Shown here: one piece after another, positions 14,141-22,193 of the stretch
How positions within the stretch are numbered: position 1 is the first letter of the stretch
Layout of the letters: every line of letters starts with the position of its first letter
Virus record (IMG/VR): IMGVR_UViG_3300032088_000097
Span: 1 to 22,799 of that record
Length of the DNA: 22,799 nt
Origin: a virus
Direction: 5' to 3' (one strand)
Notes under the pieces: generated by a model
What the model was told of the DNA's origin: nothing
Database searches by the model: none
What the model saw: only the letters and a program-made list of their open reading frames with translations
Program-made: the position numbers and the translations under genes

Positions 14141-15601
14141 ATGCTGAAAACTTTGTCACGGATGTTGAGCAGCGGGAAGCGAAGTCTAATTCGCACCTCC
14201 GGTGGAAGCTCGGCCCGACAGCCTCATTTCTTTCATCGACTGGCCGCACGCTATGACGCTGCGACCACCACGGACGATAATCGTCGCCACTGGGCTAAAA
14301 GTGATGGTCTTTCGGCGAACGCTGCCCAGAGTGCCCAGGTTCGCCGCACGCTTCGCAATCGTTCCCGCTACGAAGTCGCCAACAACAGTTACGCAAGAGG
14401 GATCACACTCACGCTGGCCAATGACTGCATCGGAACAGGCCCGAGGTTACAGCTGCAAACGGCGGATTCCGAAGCCAATCGCCGCATCGAACGCGAATTT
14501 CAGCAATGGTCACGCACGATCAATCTCGCCGAGAAGCTGCGAACCATGCGGCTGGCCCGTGCGGTCGATGGCGAATCGTTCGCGATGCTAACCAGTAACC
14601 CCAAGATCCAGTCAGGTATTCAGCTCGATTTGCGAGTGATCGAAGCTGATCAAATCGCATCTCCCGCCATTGAGGTCGGTGTGAACACAAGCGTCGATGG
14701 GATTTTGTTCGATTCACACGGCAACCCACGTGAGTATCACCTTCTTCGTCGGCACCCTGGTGATAACGGCTACGGTGCCGGATACCAGTACGACAAAGTT
14801 CCGGCTGCATCAATGATTCACTGGTATCGAACCGATCGTGCCGGTCAGTCTCGAGGCATCCCCGACATCACACCGGCCCTGCCGCTATTCGCCCAACTGC
14901 GAAGGTTCACTCTCGCCGTGTTAGCAGCAGCCGAGACGGCCGCAGACTTTGCCGGAATTCTTTACACCGATGCGCCGGCTGGTGGTGAGGCCGACTCTGC
15001 TGAACCCTTCGAGCCAATCGAGCTTGAAAAACGGATGCTGCTCACGATGCCTGGCGGCTGGAAGATGAGCCAACTACAAGCGGAGCAACCAGCCACGACT
15101 TACGCAGAGTTTAAGAAAGAAATCCTCAACGAAATCGCACGATGTTTGAACATGCCCTTCAATGTCGCTGCTGGGAATTCTGCCGGGTACAACTATGCCT
15201 CGGGTCGTCTCGACCACCAGACCTACTACAAATCGATCCGCATTGATCAGGCTCACGCCGAAGTTGTCGTCCTTGATCGGATCCTTTCCGCATGGCTCGA
15301 TGAAGCTTCACTCATACCGGGCATGCTGCCCGAAGGTATCGGTGCCATTGCCTCCTGGACACACCAATGGTTTTGGGATGGGCATGAGCATGTCGATCCC
15401 GCCAAAGAGGCCAACGCTCAGGCCACGCGTCTTACCAGTCACACCACGACGCTCGCGGATGAATACTCAAGACGCGGCCAAGATTGGGAATCTCAGCTCC
15501 AGCAGCGAGCAAAAGAGGTCGCCATGATGCGCGACCTCGGTCTTTCTTCTGAAGATCAAGCGTTTGCGATTCTTGATCAGGAGGAGGCTGACGATGAGTG
15601 A
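14141..15601 (+). CDS. Portal protein, lambda gpB-like
   Basis: This 486-residue protein starts at the ATG at 14141 after AAGGCGGG. A GTG at 14102 in frame has no ribosome binding site. The sequence shows the lambda-family pattern: RYDAATTTDDNRRHWAKSDG near the start, then LRNRSRYEVANNSYARGI, then VIEADQI, SMIHWYRTDRAGQSRGIPDI and, near the end, LNEIARCLNMPFNVAAGNSA with YNYASGRLDHQTYYKSI. It forms the dodecameric channel for DNA packaging. The start codon of the next gene lies inside its last codons (ATGAGTGA at 15594), so the two are translationally coupled. Confidence 0.92.
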   Translation: MLKTLSRMLSSGKRSLIRTSGGSSARQPHFFHRLAARYDAATTTDDNRRHWAKSDGLSANAAQSAQVRRTLRNRSRYEVANNSYARGITLTLANDCIGTGPRLQLQTADSEANRRIEREFQQWSRTINLAEKLRTMRLARAVDGESFAMLTSNPKIQSGIQLDLRVIEADQIASPAIEVGVNTSVDGILFDSHGNPREYHLLRRHPGDNGYGAGYQYDKVPAASMIHWYRTDRAGQSRGIPDITPALPLFAQLRRFTLAVLAAAETAADFAGILYTDAPAGGEADSAEPFEPIELEKRMLLTMPGGWKMSQLQAEQPATTYAEFKKEILNEIARCLNMPFNVAAGNSAGYNYASGRLDHQTYYKSIRIDQAHAEVVVLDRILSAWLDEASLIPGMLPEGIGAIASWTHQWFWDGHEHVDPAKEANAQATRLTSHTTTLADEYSRRGQDWESQLQQRAKEVAMMRDLGLSSEDQAFAILDQEEADDE

Positions 15602-17630
15602 CGACACGGGATCGATCGAAGAAGAGGTCAAAGCGGCTGGCTCCCATGTTCAGTTCAACACATCTGGTGAACTCAAAATTACTGCGACCGCTGGCGACGA
15701 TGCGAACTCATCGCTGCCACGCTTTGAGATGGTCGCCTACACAGGACAGCCAATGCGGATTGCCGGTTGGCGTTACCCGCTTGTGGTGGATCTGAGCGGG
15801 ATGTCTGTCCCCTCTCAATCACGGCCCATCCGCTTTGCCCATGATGCACTCTCTGGCGTGGGTCACACCGATTCCATCCGTGTGGAAGCAGGTCAGCTAG
15901 TTGCCAGTGGTGTGATCTCCCGAGATACGCCGGCGGCTCGCGAAGTGGTCGCTTCGAGCAAGAACGGATTCCCTTGGCAAGCATCCATTGGTGCTAGCGC
16001 TGAGGAAGTCGAGTTTATCAAATCAGAGAGCGACGCGATCGTTAACGGCCAAAGCGTCAGCGGACCGGTGAACATCGTACGCCGATCGACGCTCGGTGAA
16101 ATCAGTTTTGTGGATCTCGGAGCGGACGGAGCCACCAGTGCCAGCGTTTCCGCAAGTCATTCAAGTCTCGAAGGAGAACCAAACGTGGCAGATGAATCTC
16201 AAGTGTTGGAGTCCGAAATCGAAGCCTTAGATGATCCACCAACACCGGAACTGGATACTGTGATCGCATCAGCTCCAGTCGAAACCAACATCGTCGAGCC
16301 AACCGCTGGGGATTCGGTTTTGTCCATTCGCGCGGCTGCCGCTGCGGAAGTAGAACGAATCGCACAGGTGCGGCGAATCTGCAACGGTTGCCATGACGGG
16401 ATCGAAGCCCAATCGATCCGCGAGGGATGGACGGCGCAGCGTACCGAACTGGAGGTGCTGCGCAACGATCGGCCGAGCACACCAGCCATTCATGCCGCAG
16501 ATCACTCTGTCTCGGGCAACGTCCTCGAGGCGGCTTGCATGATGACCGCCAAGCTCGAGGACCTTGACTCGCTTTACGAAGAAAAAACACTTGATGCGGC
16601 GGCACGCAAGTTCCGTGGCGGCATCGGGCTGCAGGAGCTCATCCTCGAAGCGGCCTGGGCCAATGGCTACACCGGACGCAACTTCCGTAACAGCCGTGAA
16701 GCGATGCAGGCAGCGTTCGGTGGATCGATCGAAGCTGGCTGGTCGGGAATCGATATTGGTGGCATTCTTTCGAACGTCGCTAACAAATTCCTGCTGGACG
16801 GTTTCTTCAGTGTAGAGCGAACCTGGCGAAATATATCCGCGACCCGTAATGTGAGTGACTTCAAGACCGTCACCAGCTACCGGCTCGTCGGCAAAGACCA
16901 GTATGAGCGCGTCGCACCTGGCGGCGAACTCAAGCATGGCACGCTTGGCGAAGAGCGATATAGCAATAAAGCCGACACCTACGGCTTGATGCTTTCGGTC
17001 GACCGTACCGACATCATCAACGATGATCTTGGGGCGATCACAGCCGTTCCTCGAAAGCTCGGTCGCGGTAGTGGATTGAAGATCAACGACGTCTTCTGGA
17101 CGACGTTCCTTGCTAACAGCGATTTCTTCAAGACGGCCAATAGTAACTACCTAACCGGTGCATCGACGGCACTCACGATTGATGGACTGACCGATGCCGA
17201 GGTCGCGTTCATGGATCAGGTCGACGGGGATGGTAAGCCTCTGGGAATCATGCCGGCGATGATGCTGGTTCCGACGGCACTCTCCGCGGTTGGGTCGCAG
17301 TTATTCAAATCGCTGGAGCTCCGGGATACCACGGCGAACACCAAGTACCCGGTCACCAACCCACATCAGGGCAAGTTCCGTGTGGAAGTGAGTCGTTACC
17401 TGAATAACGCCGCATACACCGGCAACTCCAGCAAAGCGTGGTATCTGCTTGCAGAGCCAAGTGATCTGCCAGTCATCGAGGTCGCGTTCCTCAACGGCCA
17501 AGAGTCGCCAACGATCGAGACCGCTGATGCCGACTTCAACGTGCTAGGTGTGCAAATGCGTGGCTATCACGACTTCGGTGTGGCTCTGCAAGATCCACGT
17601 GGCGGTGTGAAAGCCAAGGGTGAGGCCTAA
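15594..17630 (+). CDS. Fused prohead protease / scaffold / major capsid protein
   Basis: This 678-residue protein starts at ATG 15594 with GGAGGAGG upstream. Residues 40-180 look like an assemblin-fold prohead protease: RFAHDALSGVGHT (H83 or H91 candidate), GFPWQASIGA (catalytic S131) and the end LGEISFVDLGADGA. About 198-350 is a charged helical region resembling a scaffold (VERIAQVRRICNGCHDGIEAQSI). From about 350 to the end is an HK97-fold capsid protein with Mu-like motifs (GGILSNVANKFLLDGFFSVE, then ADTYGLMLSVDRTDIINDD). In lambda and HK97 the protease and shell are separate genes. Fused versions are annotated in some phages. The shell must be released by cleavage or made separately; a strong internal start at 16185 supports the latter. 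Confidence 0.87.
   Translation: MSDDTGSIEEEVKAAGSHVQFNTSGELKITATAGDDANSSLPRFEMVAYTGQPMRIAGWRYPLVVDLSGMSVPSQSRPIRFAHDALSGVGHTDSIRVEAGQLVASGVISRDTPAAREVVASSKNGFPWQASIGASAEEVEFIKSESDAIVNGQSVSGPVNIVRRSTLGEISFVDLGADGATSASVSASHSSLEGEPNVADESQVLESEIEALDDPPTPELDTVIASAPVETNIVEPTAGDSVLSIRAAAAAEVERIAQVRRICNGCHDGIEAQSIREGWTAQRTELEVLRNDRPSTPAIHAADHSVSGNVLEAACMMTAKLEDLDSLYEEKTLDAAARKFRGGIGLQELILEAAWANGYTGRNFRNSREAMQAAFGGSIEAGWSGIDIGGILSNVANKFLLDGFFSVERTWRNISATRNVSDFKTVTSYRLVGKDQYERVAPGGELKHGTLGEERYSNKADTYGLMLSVDRTDIINDDLGAITAVPRKLGRGSGLKINDVFWTTFLANSDFFKTANSNYLTGASTALTIDGLTDAEVAFMDQVDGDGKPLGIMPAMMLVPTALSAVGSQLFKSLELRDTTANTKYPVTNPHQGKFRVEVSRYLNNAAYTGNSSKAWYLLAEPSDLPVIEVAFLNGQESPTIETADADFNVLGVQMRGYHDFGVALQDPRGGVKAKGEA
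16171..16187 (+). promoter_or_regulatory. Internal ribosome binding site and in-frame GTG start in the capsid fusion gene
   Basis: AAGGAG at 16171-16176 is followed after 8 bases by GTG at 16185, in frame with the fusion gene (codon 198). This is exactly the junction between protease and scaffold/capsid parts. A product of 481 residues beginning MADESQVLESEIEAL would contain scaffold and shell without protease. It recalls lambda C/Nu3, where the scaffold starts inside the protease gene. Confidence 0.6.
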
Positions 17631-17683
17631 GAGCCAGCCTGAGACATGAAACGGACTTCTATTCCTCGAGTGGGTAACGATTA

Positions 17684-18010
17684 ATGCAAGCGACTTATGT
17701 GCAGGCCGGCGAGGGTGTTGAGTTTCTCGCGGCCAGTGACATCTCACGAGGCGATGTGGTGGTTCAAGGCGATCTTGTTGGCATCGCCACCGCTGATGTC
17801 TCAACAGGCGAGCTTGGAACCATCACGGTTGATGGGGTCTTCGACTTTGTGAAGGACTCAGGCGCGACGATCTCAGCGGGTGCAAAAGTCTATTGGGACT
17901 CAGTGAACTCGCTTGCCTTAATCGCTGCCTCAGGGAACAAGCTGATCGGAAAAGCAACCGAAGCTGCCGGATCGGGCGTGACACTGGTACGTGTTCGTCT
18001 CAGCCAGTAA
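17684..18010 (+). CDS. DUF2190-like capsid cement (decoration) protein
   Basis: This 108-residue all-beta protein has the DUF2190 pattern: GEGVEFLAASDISRGDVVVQ, VGIATADVSTGELGTITVDGVFDFVK, then AKVYWDS and IGKATEAAGSGVTLVRVRL. Such proteins bind outside the capsid lattice and stabilise it, as lambda gpD does. It directly follows the capsid gene with a 53-base gap and a weak ribosome binding site (GAGTGGG). No signal peptide or membrane segment is present. Its small size and the beta-rich repeats of G-x-V/T are normal for the family. Confidence 0.82.
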   Translation: MQATYVQAGEGVEFLAASDISRGDVVVQGDLVGIATADVSTGELGTITVDGVFDFVKDSGATISAGAKVYWDSVNSLALIAASGNKLIGKATEAAGSGVTLVRVRLSQ

Positions 18011-18043
18011 TCCCGTCCACACCCCCCCTCAAGAGGAAATCCG

Positions 18044-18325
18044 ATGAAGCGTTCTCTGTGGACAGCCGCCGTGATCGTGTCGGTTGCCTGTTGGATGATG
18101 CCTTGCAATGTGCAGGCTCATGGCCGGTGTGGGTACCGCTTGCGAACCGTTGCTCACGTTCCCCTACGACTGGCTCGCACACCGGTTCGCTTTGTCAGAA
18201 ATATTGGCCAGCATCGATGTGGCTGTGGCCCTGTGTGTGAGTGCAGGCCGGCGTGTTACTGCCATTGCCGAGCCAGCCTATTGAAAACAACGAAGTGTGC
18301 GACAGGTGCCTGTCCGGCGAAGTGA
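18044..18325 (+). CDS. Small secreted cysteine-rich protein
   Basis: This 93-residue protein has a clear Sec signal: KR, a hydrophobic core (LWTAAVIVSVACWMM) and a VQA-H cleavage site near residue 25. AAGAGGAAA precedes the ATG. The mature part of about 68 residues has ten cysteines (C29, C59, C61, C65, C67, C71, C73, C75, C85, C90), mostly as C-x-C pairs, and is basic. It resembles a metal-binding or disulfide-rich exported peptide. I do not recognise the family. It is the first of three exported proteins placed between capsid and neck genes, where lambda-like phages have none, so it looks like an accessory (moron) gene. Confidence 0.72.
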   Translation: MKRSLWTAAVIVSVACWMMPCNVQAHGRCGYRLRTVAHVPLRLARTPVRFVRNIGQHRCGCGPVCECRPACYCHCRASLLKTTKCATGACPAK

Positions 18326-18353
18326 TTCCCGCGTGCGACAAGGAAGAAAAAGC

Positions 18354-18932
18354 GTGAAGTCCACGATGTTTGCGCTGGCGATCTTGTTGACTGCTGGTGC
18401 CGAAATCTCCAGTGGCCAATCGGTCGATTGTCCCGACGACAGGCTCGCGGTCGATTTACCTCGAGACATTCGCAACTGGTTTCGTAACCCCGATGGCTCC
18501 TGCGTGCAGTGTTCGATCGGGATGTGTGGCGTTGACCAGAACGTCCCTGAGGCTGCGACTTTGCTCTGGGACACCGAGTATGGACCGCGGGAACGTGGCG
18601 GCTCTGGACCGTCTCGTGTTTCGGCTTACTGCCATCGCCGTGGAATCCGCGCTTTCAACATCACTGGTTCCAATACCTGGGACTGGATGAAGTGGGCTGC
18701 CGAAACTGGGCGTGGAACGGCGATCGGAGCAGGCCGCGCTCACTTCCAAACGCTCATGGGATACGAGCCCGAGACGGGCACCTGGTACGTCTGCAACAAC
18801 AATTCCCCGACAAGAATCGATGCTTATGACGAAGCGTCGTTCAGGCGGCTCCATCTGGCCAGCGGTCAGTGGGTCGTGATTCTCGACTACCCGCCGCATC
18901 CCGAGCGGCCCCAGTACTTCCAGTGGTGGTGA
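18354..18932 (+). CDS. Exported papain-like cysteine peptidase (probable)
   Basis: This 192-residue protein starts at GTG 18354, with AAGGAAG 7 bases upstream. The N-terminus MKSTMFALAILLTAGAEISS is a signal peptide. The mature part shows a cysteine-peptidase-like order: PDGSCVQCSIGMCG (C50 or C53 as nucleophile), then GRAHFQTLMGYEPE (H130) and WYVCNNNSP (N148-N150), then RLHLASGQWVVILDYPP. This is the Cys-His-Asn order of C1/C39-like folds. It has no propeptide. The substrate is unknown: a host envelope protein, a phage precursor or a cell-wall peptide (SAR-endolysin-like lysis) are all possible. The gene lies 28 bases after the Cys-rich protein and 26 bases before the thioredoxin gene. Confidence 0.65.
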   Translation: MKSTMFALAILLTAGAEISSGQSVDCPDDRLAVDLPRDIRNWFRNPDGSCVQCSIGMCGVDQNVPEAATLLWDTEYGPRERGGSGPSRVSAYCHRRGIRAFNITGSNTWDWMKWAAETGRGTAIGAGRAHFQTLMGYEPETGTWYVCNNNSPTRIDAYDEASFRRLHLASGQWVVILDYPPHPERPQYFQWW

Positions 18933-18958
18933 CACATTTGAGGCAAAAGGATTTGACA

Positions 18959-19879
18959 ATGCGTTCTCTCTTTCTGGCAATCCTCACGATTGGCTCCCTA
19001 AGCAGCGCCGCCCTGGCACAAAGCAATCGACCGGAAGTCGACCACGCGGAAGTGATGCGACTCGGTGACACCGTCCAGTACGTGGGCACTCACGCCGCCG
19101 GGGCAGAGAACGCTGATGCCTTTGTCGCGGCGATGAGCCCACCAGAAAGTGACGCTGACAAGTGGTTCATCAGCGTGCTCACAATGAAGGGCTGCGCCCC
19201 TTGCGAGAAGCTCAAGCGAGACTGGGCAACCAACGAGTGGCTGCTTGCACTTGCGAATCCCAGCGATTCGAAAAGATCGTGGGCGCACTATAAGGTCTAC
19301 GACAAGGATGACGAGAGCCAGAAGTTTCGCTGGGAAAAGGTCAAGATCACCGCCTACCCGACCATCATCATTCAGCCACCACGAAGTGAAATCTATGGAG
19401 ACCCGGCTACGGTCGTGTTCCAGAAGGTTTATCAAGGTGACCCGGAGCGTTTGGCCCGCGGGATCAGTGACGCCATCCGTCGCTACATCGCAAGGCTACA
19501 AACGATTCACGAGTCGGAACCGAGCGGTCTAATCGGACAATCTGCTCCTCCATGGCAACCGGTACCGCGCACCGATCCCTTTCGACCGCCACCCAAGACA
19601 CCTTTCCCTCTCATCGATCCCAATATTCCACCGGAGCCAGTTCCTGTTGCGGTGCCTGCGTCCATCTTTCCATGGTCAGCGGTGCTGGGATTGCTGATGG
19701 CCGGATTCTCCATTCCTGCCGTGATCGCGCTGGTCATCTGGGGCTTTCGCTTCATCCGAGAAAAGAGACAGGCAGCCGGCAAACCACTACTGCTCGACCA
19801 GGAAACATTCGACGAATTGATCGCTCTGCTGCGACAGTTATCAGAAACGCAGGCCCAATCAGCACCAGTTAAGAAATAG
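18959..19879 (+). CDS. Exported, membrane-anchored thioredoxin-fold protein
   Basis: This 306-residue protein starts at ATG 18959 with AAAAGG upstream; the frame further left shadows the peptidase gene. The signal peptide is MRSLFLAILTIGSLSSAALA, with cleavage near A20. The thioredoxin domain follows, with TMKGCAPCEKLKRDW (active-site CAPC, 79-82) and a cis-Pro in ITAYPTIII (P134). A proline-rich linker (about 198-232) leads to one transmembrane helix (about 239-265) and a basic-then-helical tail of about 40 residues. The domain would face the periplasm. It could oxidise, reduce or isomerise disulfides in the two Cys-containing exported partners before it. That partnership is inferred from gene order. 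Confidence 0.83.
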   Translation: MRSLFLAILTIGSLSSAALAQSNRPEVDHAEVMRLGDTVQYVGTHAAGAENADAFVAAMSPPESDADKWFISVLTMKGCAPCEKLKRDWATNEWLLALANPSDSKRSWAHYKVYDKDDESQKFRWEKVKITAYPTIIIQPPRSEIYGDPATVVFQKVYQGDPERLARGISDAIRRYIARLQTIHESEPSGLIGQSAPPWQPVPRTDPFRPPPKTPFPLIDPNIPPEPVPVAVPASIFPWSAVLGLLMAGFSIPAVIALVIWGFRFIREKRQAAGKPLLLDQETFDELIALLRQLSETQAQSAPVKK

Positions 19880-19882
19880 CAG

Positions 19883-20266
19883 ATGACGGATCTGCTCAGG
19901 ATTGGACAGAACTGGCTCGCTGGGAAACTGAAGACCCATGCGTCACAGAGCGTGACTTATAAGCGGGATTCAGCCGAGGCAGAACTACAGGCCACGATCG
20001 GCAGATCGACCTACCAGCAAGACGACGGCGAAGGAATCATCACGCGATCGCAAGTTCGCGACTTCCTGATCGATACATCCGACCTGGTCTCATCAAGCAT
20101 TGGATCACTGCCCCGCCGTGGAGACCGCATCCATCAAAGTGATGGGGAGAACACGATTGTTTACGAAGTCATGTCGCTGGGCGGCGAGCCGCCTTGGCGA
20201 TTTAGTGACCCGTTCCGCCTGAAGCTTCGCATCCACACCAAACAAATCGACACGATTAGTCCATGA
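19883..20266 (+). CDS. Head-tail connector, lambda FII-like
   Basis: This 127-residue protein begins three bases after the thioredoxin gene. Its sequence (SQVRDFLIDTSDLVSSSIGS, then LPRRGDRI and a beta-rich end WRFSDPFRLKLRIHTKQID) resembles the small phage head-tail joining proteins of the FII type, which bind the portal collar and accept the tail. Its position between head genes and tail genes fits. The stop overlaps the next start as ATGA at 20263, suggesting coupled synthesis. Confidence is moderate because these small proteins diverge fast. Confidence 0.68.
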   Translation: MTDLLRIGQNWLAGKLKTHASQSVTYKRDSAEAELQATIGRSTYQQDDGEGIITRSQVRDFLIDTSDLVSSSIGSLPRRGDRIHQSDGENTIVYEVMSLGGEPPWRFSDPFRLKLRIHTKQIDTISP

Positions 20267-20691
20267 CCACCATCCTCCAAATTGCCGATAGCGTGACCGC
20301 TCAGCTAAACGCTGCCACGCTGTCTCAAACGTTTGAGGCGGAGCGACTTTATGTGCCCAATTTTGATTTGGAGGATATGAAGGAGTTGAGGGTGAGCGTC
20401 GTACCACGGGAAGTGCAATTCCTGCCGATGGACCGGTCACTAAGTCGTTATCACGGCAAGATCGACATCGCTGTGCAGAAGAAGTTCTCAGATGGAGACA
20501 ACGTCGAGATCGATCCGCTCGTCGGTCTGGTCGAAGAAATCGCGGACACCTTTCGATTGAAGCGTCTCGACTCACTCGTGGCAGCGCGGTGCATCGAGGT
20601 GGAAAACAGCGTGCTCTATTCAACCGAGCACTGGGAGCAACTCAGGCAATTCACAAGCCTGCTGACCATGACCTTTGAGCTGGCCAAATGA
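20263..20691 (+). CDS. Phage neck or tail-terminator protein (probable)
   Basis: This 142-residue protein is an alpha/beta unit: helix ILQIADSVTAQLNAATLSQTF at the start, then strands LRVSVVPREVQFLPMDRSL and YHGKIDIAVQKKF, helix VGLVEEIADTFR and a last strand. The pattern is that of the tail-terminator or neck group (lambda gpU-like or the HK97 adaptors). Coupled ATGA overlaps at both ends bind it to its neighbours. Which of the two roles it has cannot be decided from sequence alone. Confidence 0.62.
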   Translation: MTTILQIADSVTAQLNAATLSQTFEAERLYVPNFDLEDMKELRVSVVPREVQFLPMDRSLSRYHGKIDIAVQKKFSDGDNVEIDPLVGLVEEIADTFRLKRLDSLVAARCIEVENSVLYSTEHWEQLRQFTSLLTMTFELAK

Positions 20692-21254
20692 TCGCGGTGA
20701 CAGCCAAGACAAAATTCGACTCCGCCAAACTGAAGCAAAAGAGTCACCAAGCCAACTTCCGTTCACTTGGTCACGCTGGGGCAGCAATCCGGCTGACCGC
20801 ACGTCGCAGCATTCGCAGACGCAAGAAGTCCTCACAGCCAGGATCACCTCCACATACCCAAACCGGCAGCCTCAAGCGATCGATTCGATACGAGGTCAAC
20901 AAATCAAAACCCGATGTAGTCATCGGGCCGGTCAATGAGATCGCAGGCAGGATTTGGAACCTACACGAACATGGCGGAGTCTCCAAGAAACGACGGCTTG
21001 TCAAACGTCACCGTTTTCGTGTGGGAGAGTTTGGTCCGATTCGCGTCAAGCAGCCGGGGTACACCACGAAATTTACAAGGGTCCGGCTCACGAGCGCCGC
21101 ACAGGCTGCCAGAGCAACCCGGTTGATCGAGGCAGAAAACGAGCGACGTGGGTCAACCGGCCCAAGTCGTTACCCCAAGCGGCCATTCATGAAACCAGCA
21201 CTCAACATCAATCGCTCCAGACTGCCGACTTTTTGGCACAACTCAGTCCGGTAA
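20688..21254 (+). CDS. HK97 gp10-like tail completion protein
   Basis: This 188-residue protein carries the HK97-gp10/minor tail Z pattern. A basic N-terminus precedes HTQTGSLKRSIRYEV, then VVIGPVNE, then IWNLHEHGG, and RYPKRPFMKPAL near the end; typical members end in RPFMxPAL. It probably joins the tail to the head. The loop between about 100 and 165 is unusually basic (KKRRLVKRHRFRVG, then GRVxL-type segments). It starts in the ATGA overlap with the preceding gene, so the three proteins from 19883 to 21254 form one coupled unit. Confidence 0.72.
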   Translation: MIAVTAKTKFDSAKLKQKSHQANFRSLGHAGAAIRLTARRSIRRRKKSSQPGSPPHTQTGSLKRSIRYEVNKSKPDVVIGPVNEIAGRIWNLHEHGGVSKKRRLVKRHRFRVGEFGPIRVKQPGYTTKFTRVRLTSAAQAARATRLIEAENERRGSTGPSRYPKRPFMKPALNINRSRLPTFWHNSVR

Positions 21255-21287
21255 CGGCGTTACGAAACATTAGGGAGGATACCAGAG

Positions 21288-21692
21288 ATGCCAGAAGTCA
21301 AACTTGGTCTCGATGCAACGCTCACGATCGACGGAGCCGAGATCACCAACTGCAAAGATCTGACGGTTTCTCTTGAGAAAGCAGAGGCTGATGCCTCCAC
21401 CCGCGCAAACAACGGTTGGCGTGCCACGGTCGGCACACTGAAAGATGCTTCGATCGAATTCACGGTTCTCAACAAAGATTCTGACACGACTTTCGCAACG
21501 CTTCAGGGGCTTTTCATGTCGGGCGATCCGTGCAACGTCAGCATCAGCGACGCCGGAGGAACCCTGGCGCTCACGTGCGAGGTGATGCAGTTCAACGTCA
21601 ACCAAAATCTCGAGGAAGTGATCTCGGCGGATGTCACGCTGAAACCCACTCAGTCGACAACCGGAACCGGTTCAAATGTACCAACGGTCTAA
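21288..21692 (+). CDS. Major tail tube protein (probable)
   Basis: This 134-residue protein starts after AGGGAGGATA. It is beta-rich with the tail-tube pattern: LGLDATLTIDGAEITNCKDLTVSL, then ADASTRANNGWRATVGTLKD, ASIEFTVLNKD, and an end strand EEVISADVTLKPTQS. It would form the tube stacked between neck and baseplate. Placement after the neck unit and before the tail-assembly proteins matches lambda gpV and TP901-1 types. No signal peptide or membrane segment is present. Confidence 0.78.
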   Translation: MPEVKLGLDATLTIDGAEITNCKDLTVSLEKAEADASTRANNGWRATVGTLKDASIEFTVLNKDSDTTFATLQGLFMSGDPCNVSISDAGGTLALTCEVMQFNVNQNLEEVISADVTLKPTQSTTGTGSNVPTV

Positions 21693-21717
21693 TCACACGC
21701 AGCAGTAGTGAAGCAGG

Positions 21718-22173
21718 ATGCAAAAGTTTGTTGATCGCAAATCGAATGTCTGGGTCGTTGAGATTGATACGTCGACGATTCGCCGCGTCAAAGCGGTCAC
21801 TGGGGTGAATCTGCTTGAATGCGTCGAGGGAGACTTGATCGAGCGACTCAGTAGCGACGTCTTACTGCTTGTCGACGTCCTCTACGCGATCATCCAGCCG
21901 CAGGCAGATCAACAGCAAATCACCGATGAGCAGTTTGGGGAGGGACTTGCGGGCGATGTGATCACCGATGCCACGACCGCGCTACTGGAAGCGCTGGTGG
22001 CCTTCTTCCCGGAGCCCCGGCGCCGCCTGCTGAAATCAGCGGCGGCGAAATACGCAGTGGTTCAAACGAAGGCGATGGAGATGGTCCAAGCCAAGCTGGA
22101 CAGCCCGGAGCTGGAGAAACAACTGATCGATCAACTGAGGATCGACTTAACGCTGGAGAAGTCGAGGAACTGA
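21718..22173 (+). CDS. Tail assembly chaperone, gpG-like
   Basis: This 151-residue protein lies between tube and tape measure genes, where lambda has G and GT. It is alpha-rich, with an early WVVEIDTSTIRRVKAV and a later DATTALLEALVAFFPEPRRRLLKSAAAK. The position and the acidic-helical character fit a tail assembly chaperone that coats the tape measure protein; no motif is decisive. Its end overlaps a second reading frame in the -1 phase, which encodes the next protein; a frameshifted fusion is likely. Confidence 0.68.
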   Translation: MQKFVDRKSNVWVVEIDTSTIRRVKAVTGVNLLECVEGDLIERLSSDVLLLVDVLYAIIQPQADQQQITDEQFGEGLAGDVITDATTALLEALVAFFPEPRRRLLKSAAAKYAVVQTKAMEMVQAKLDSPELEKQLIDQLRIDLTLEKSRN

Positions 22174-22193
22174 TCTACAAGCTTGCGGGCATC

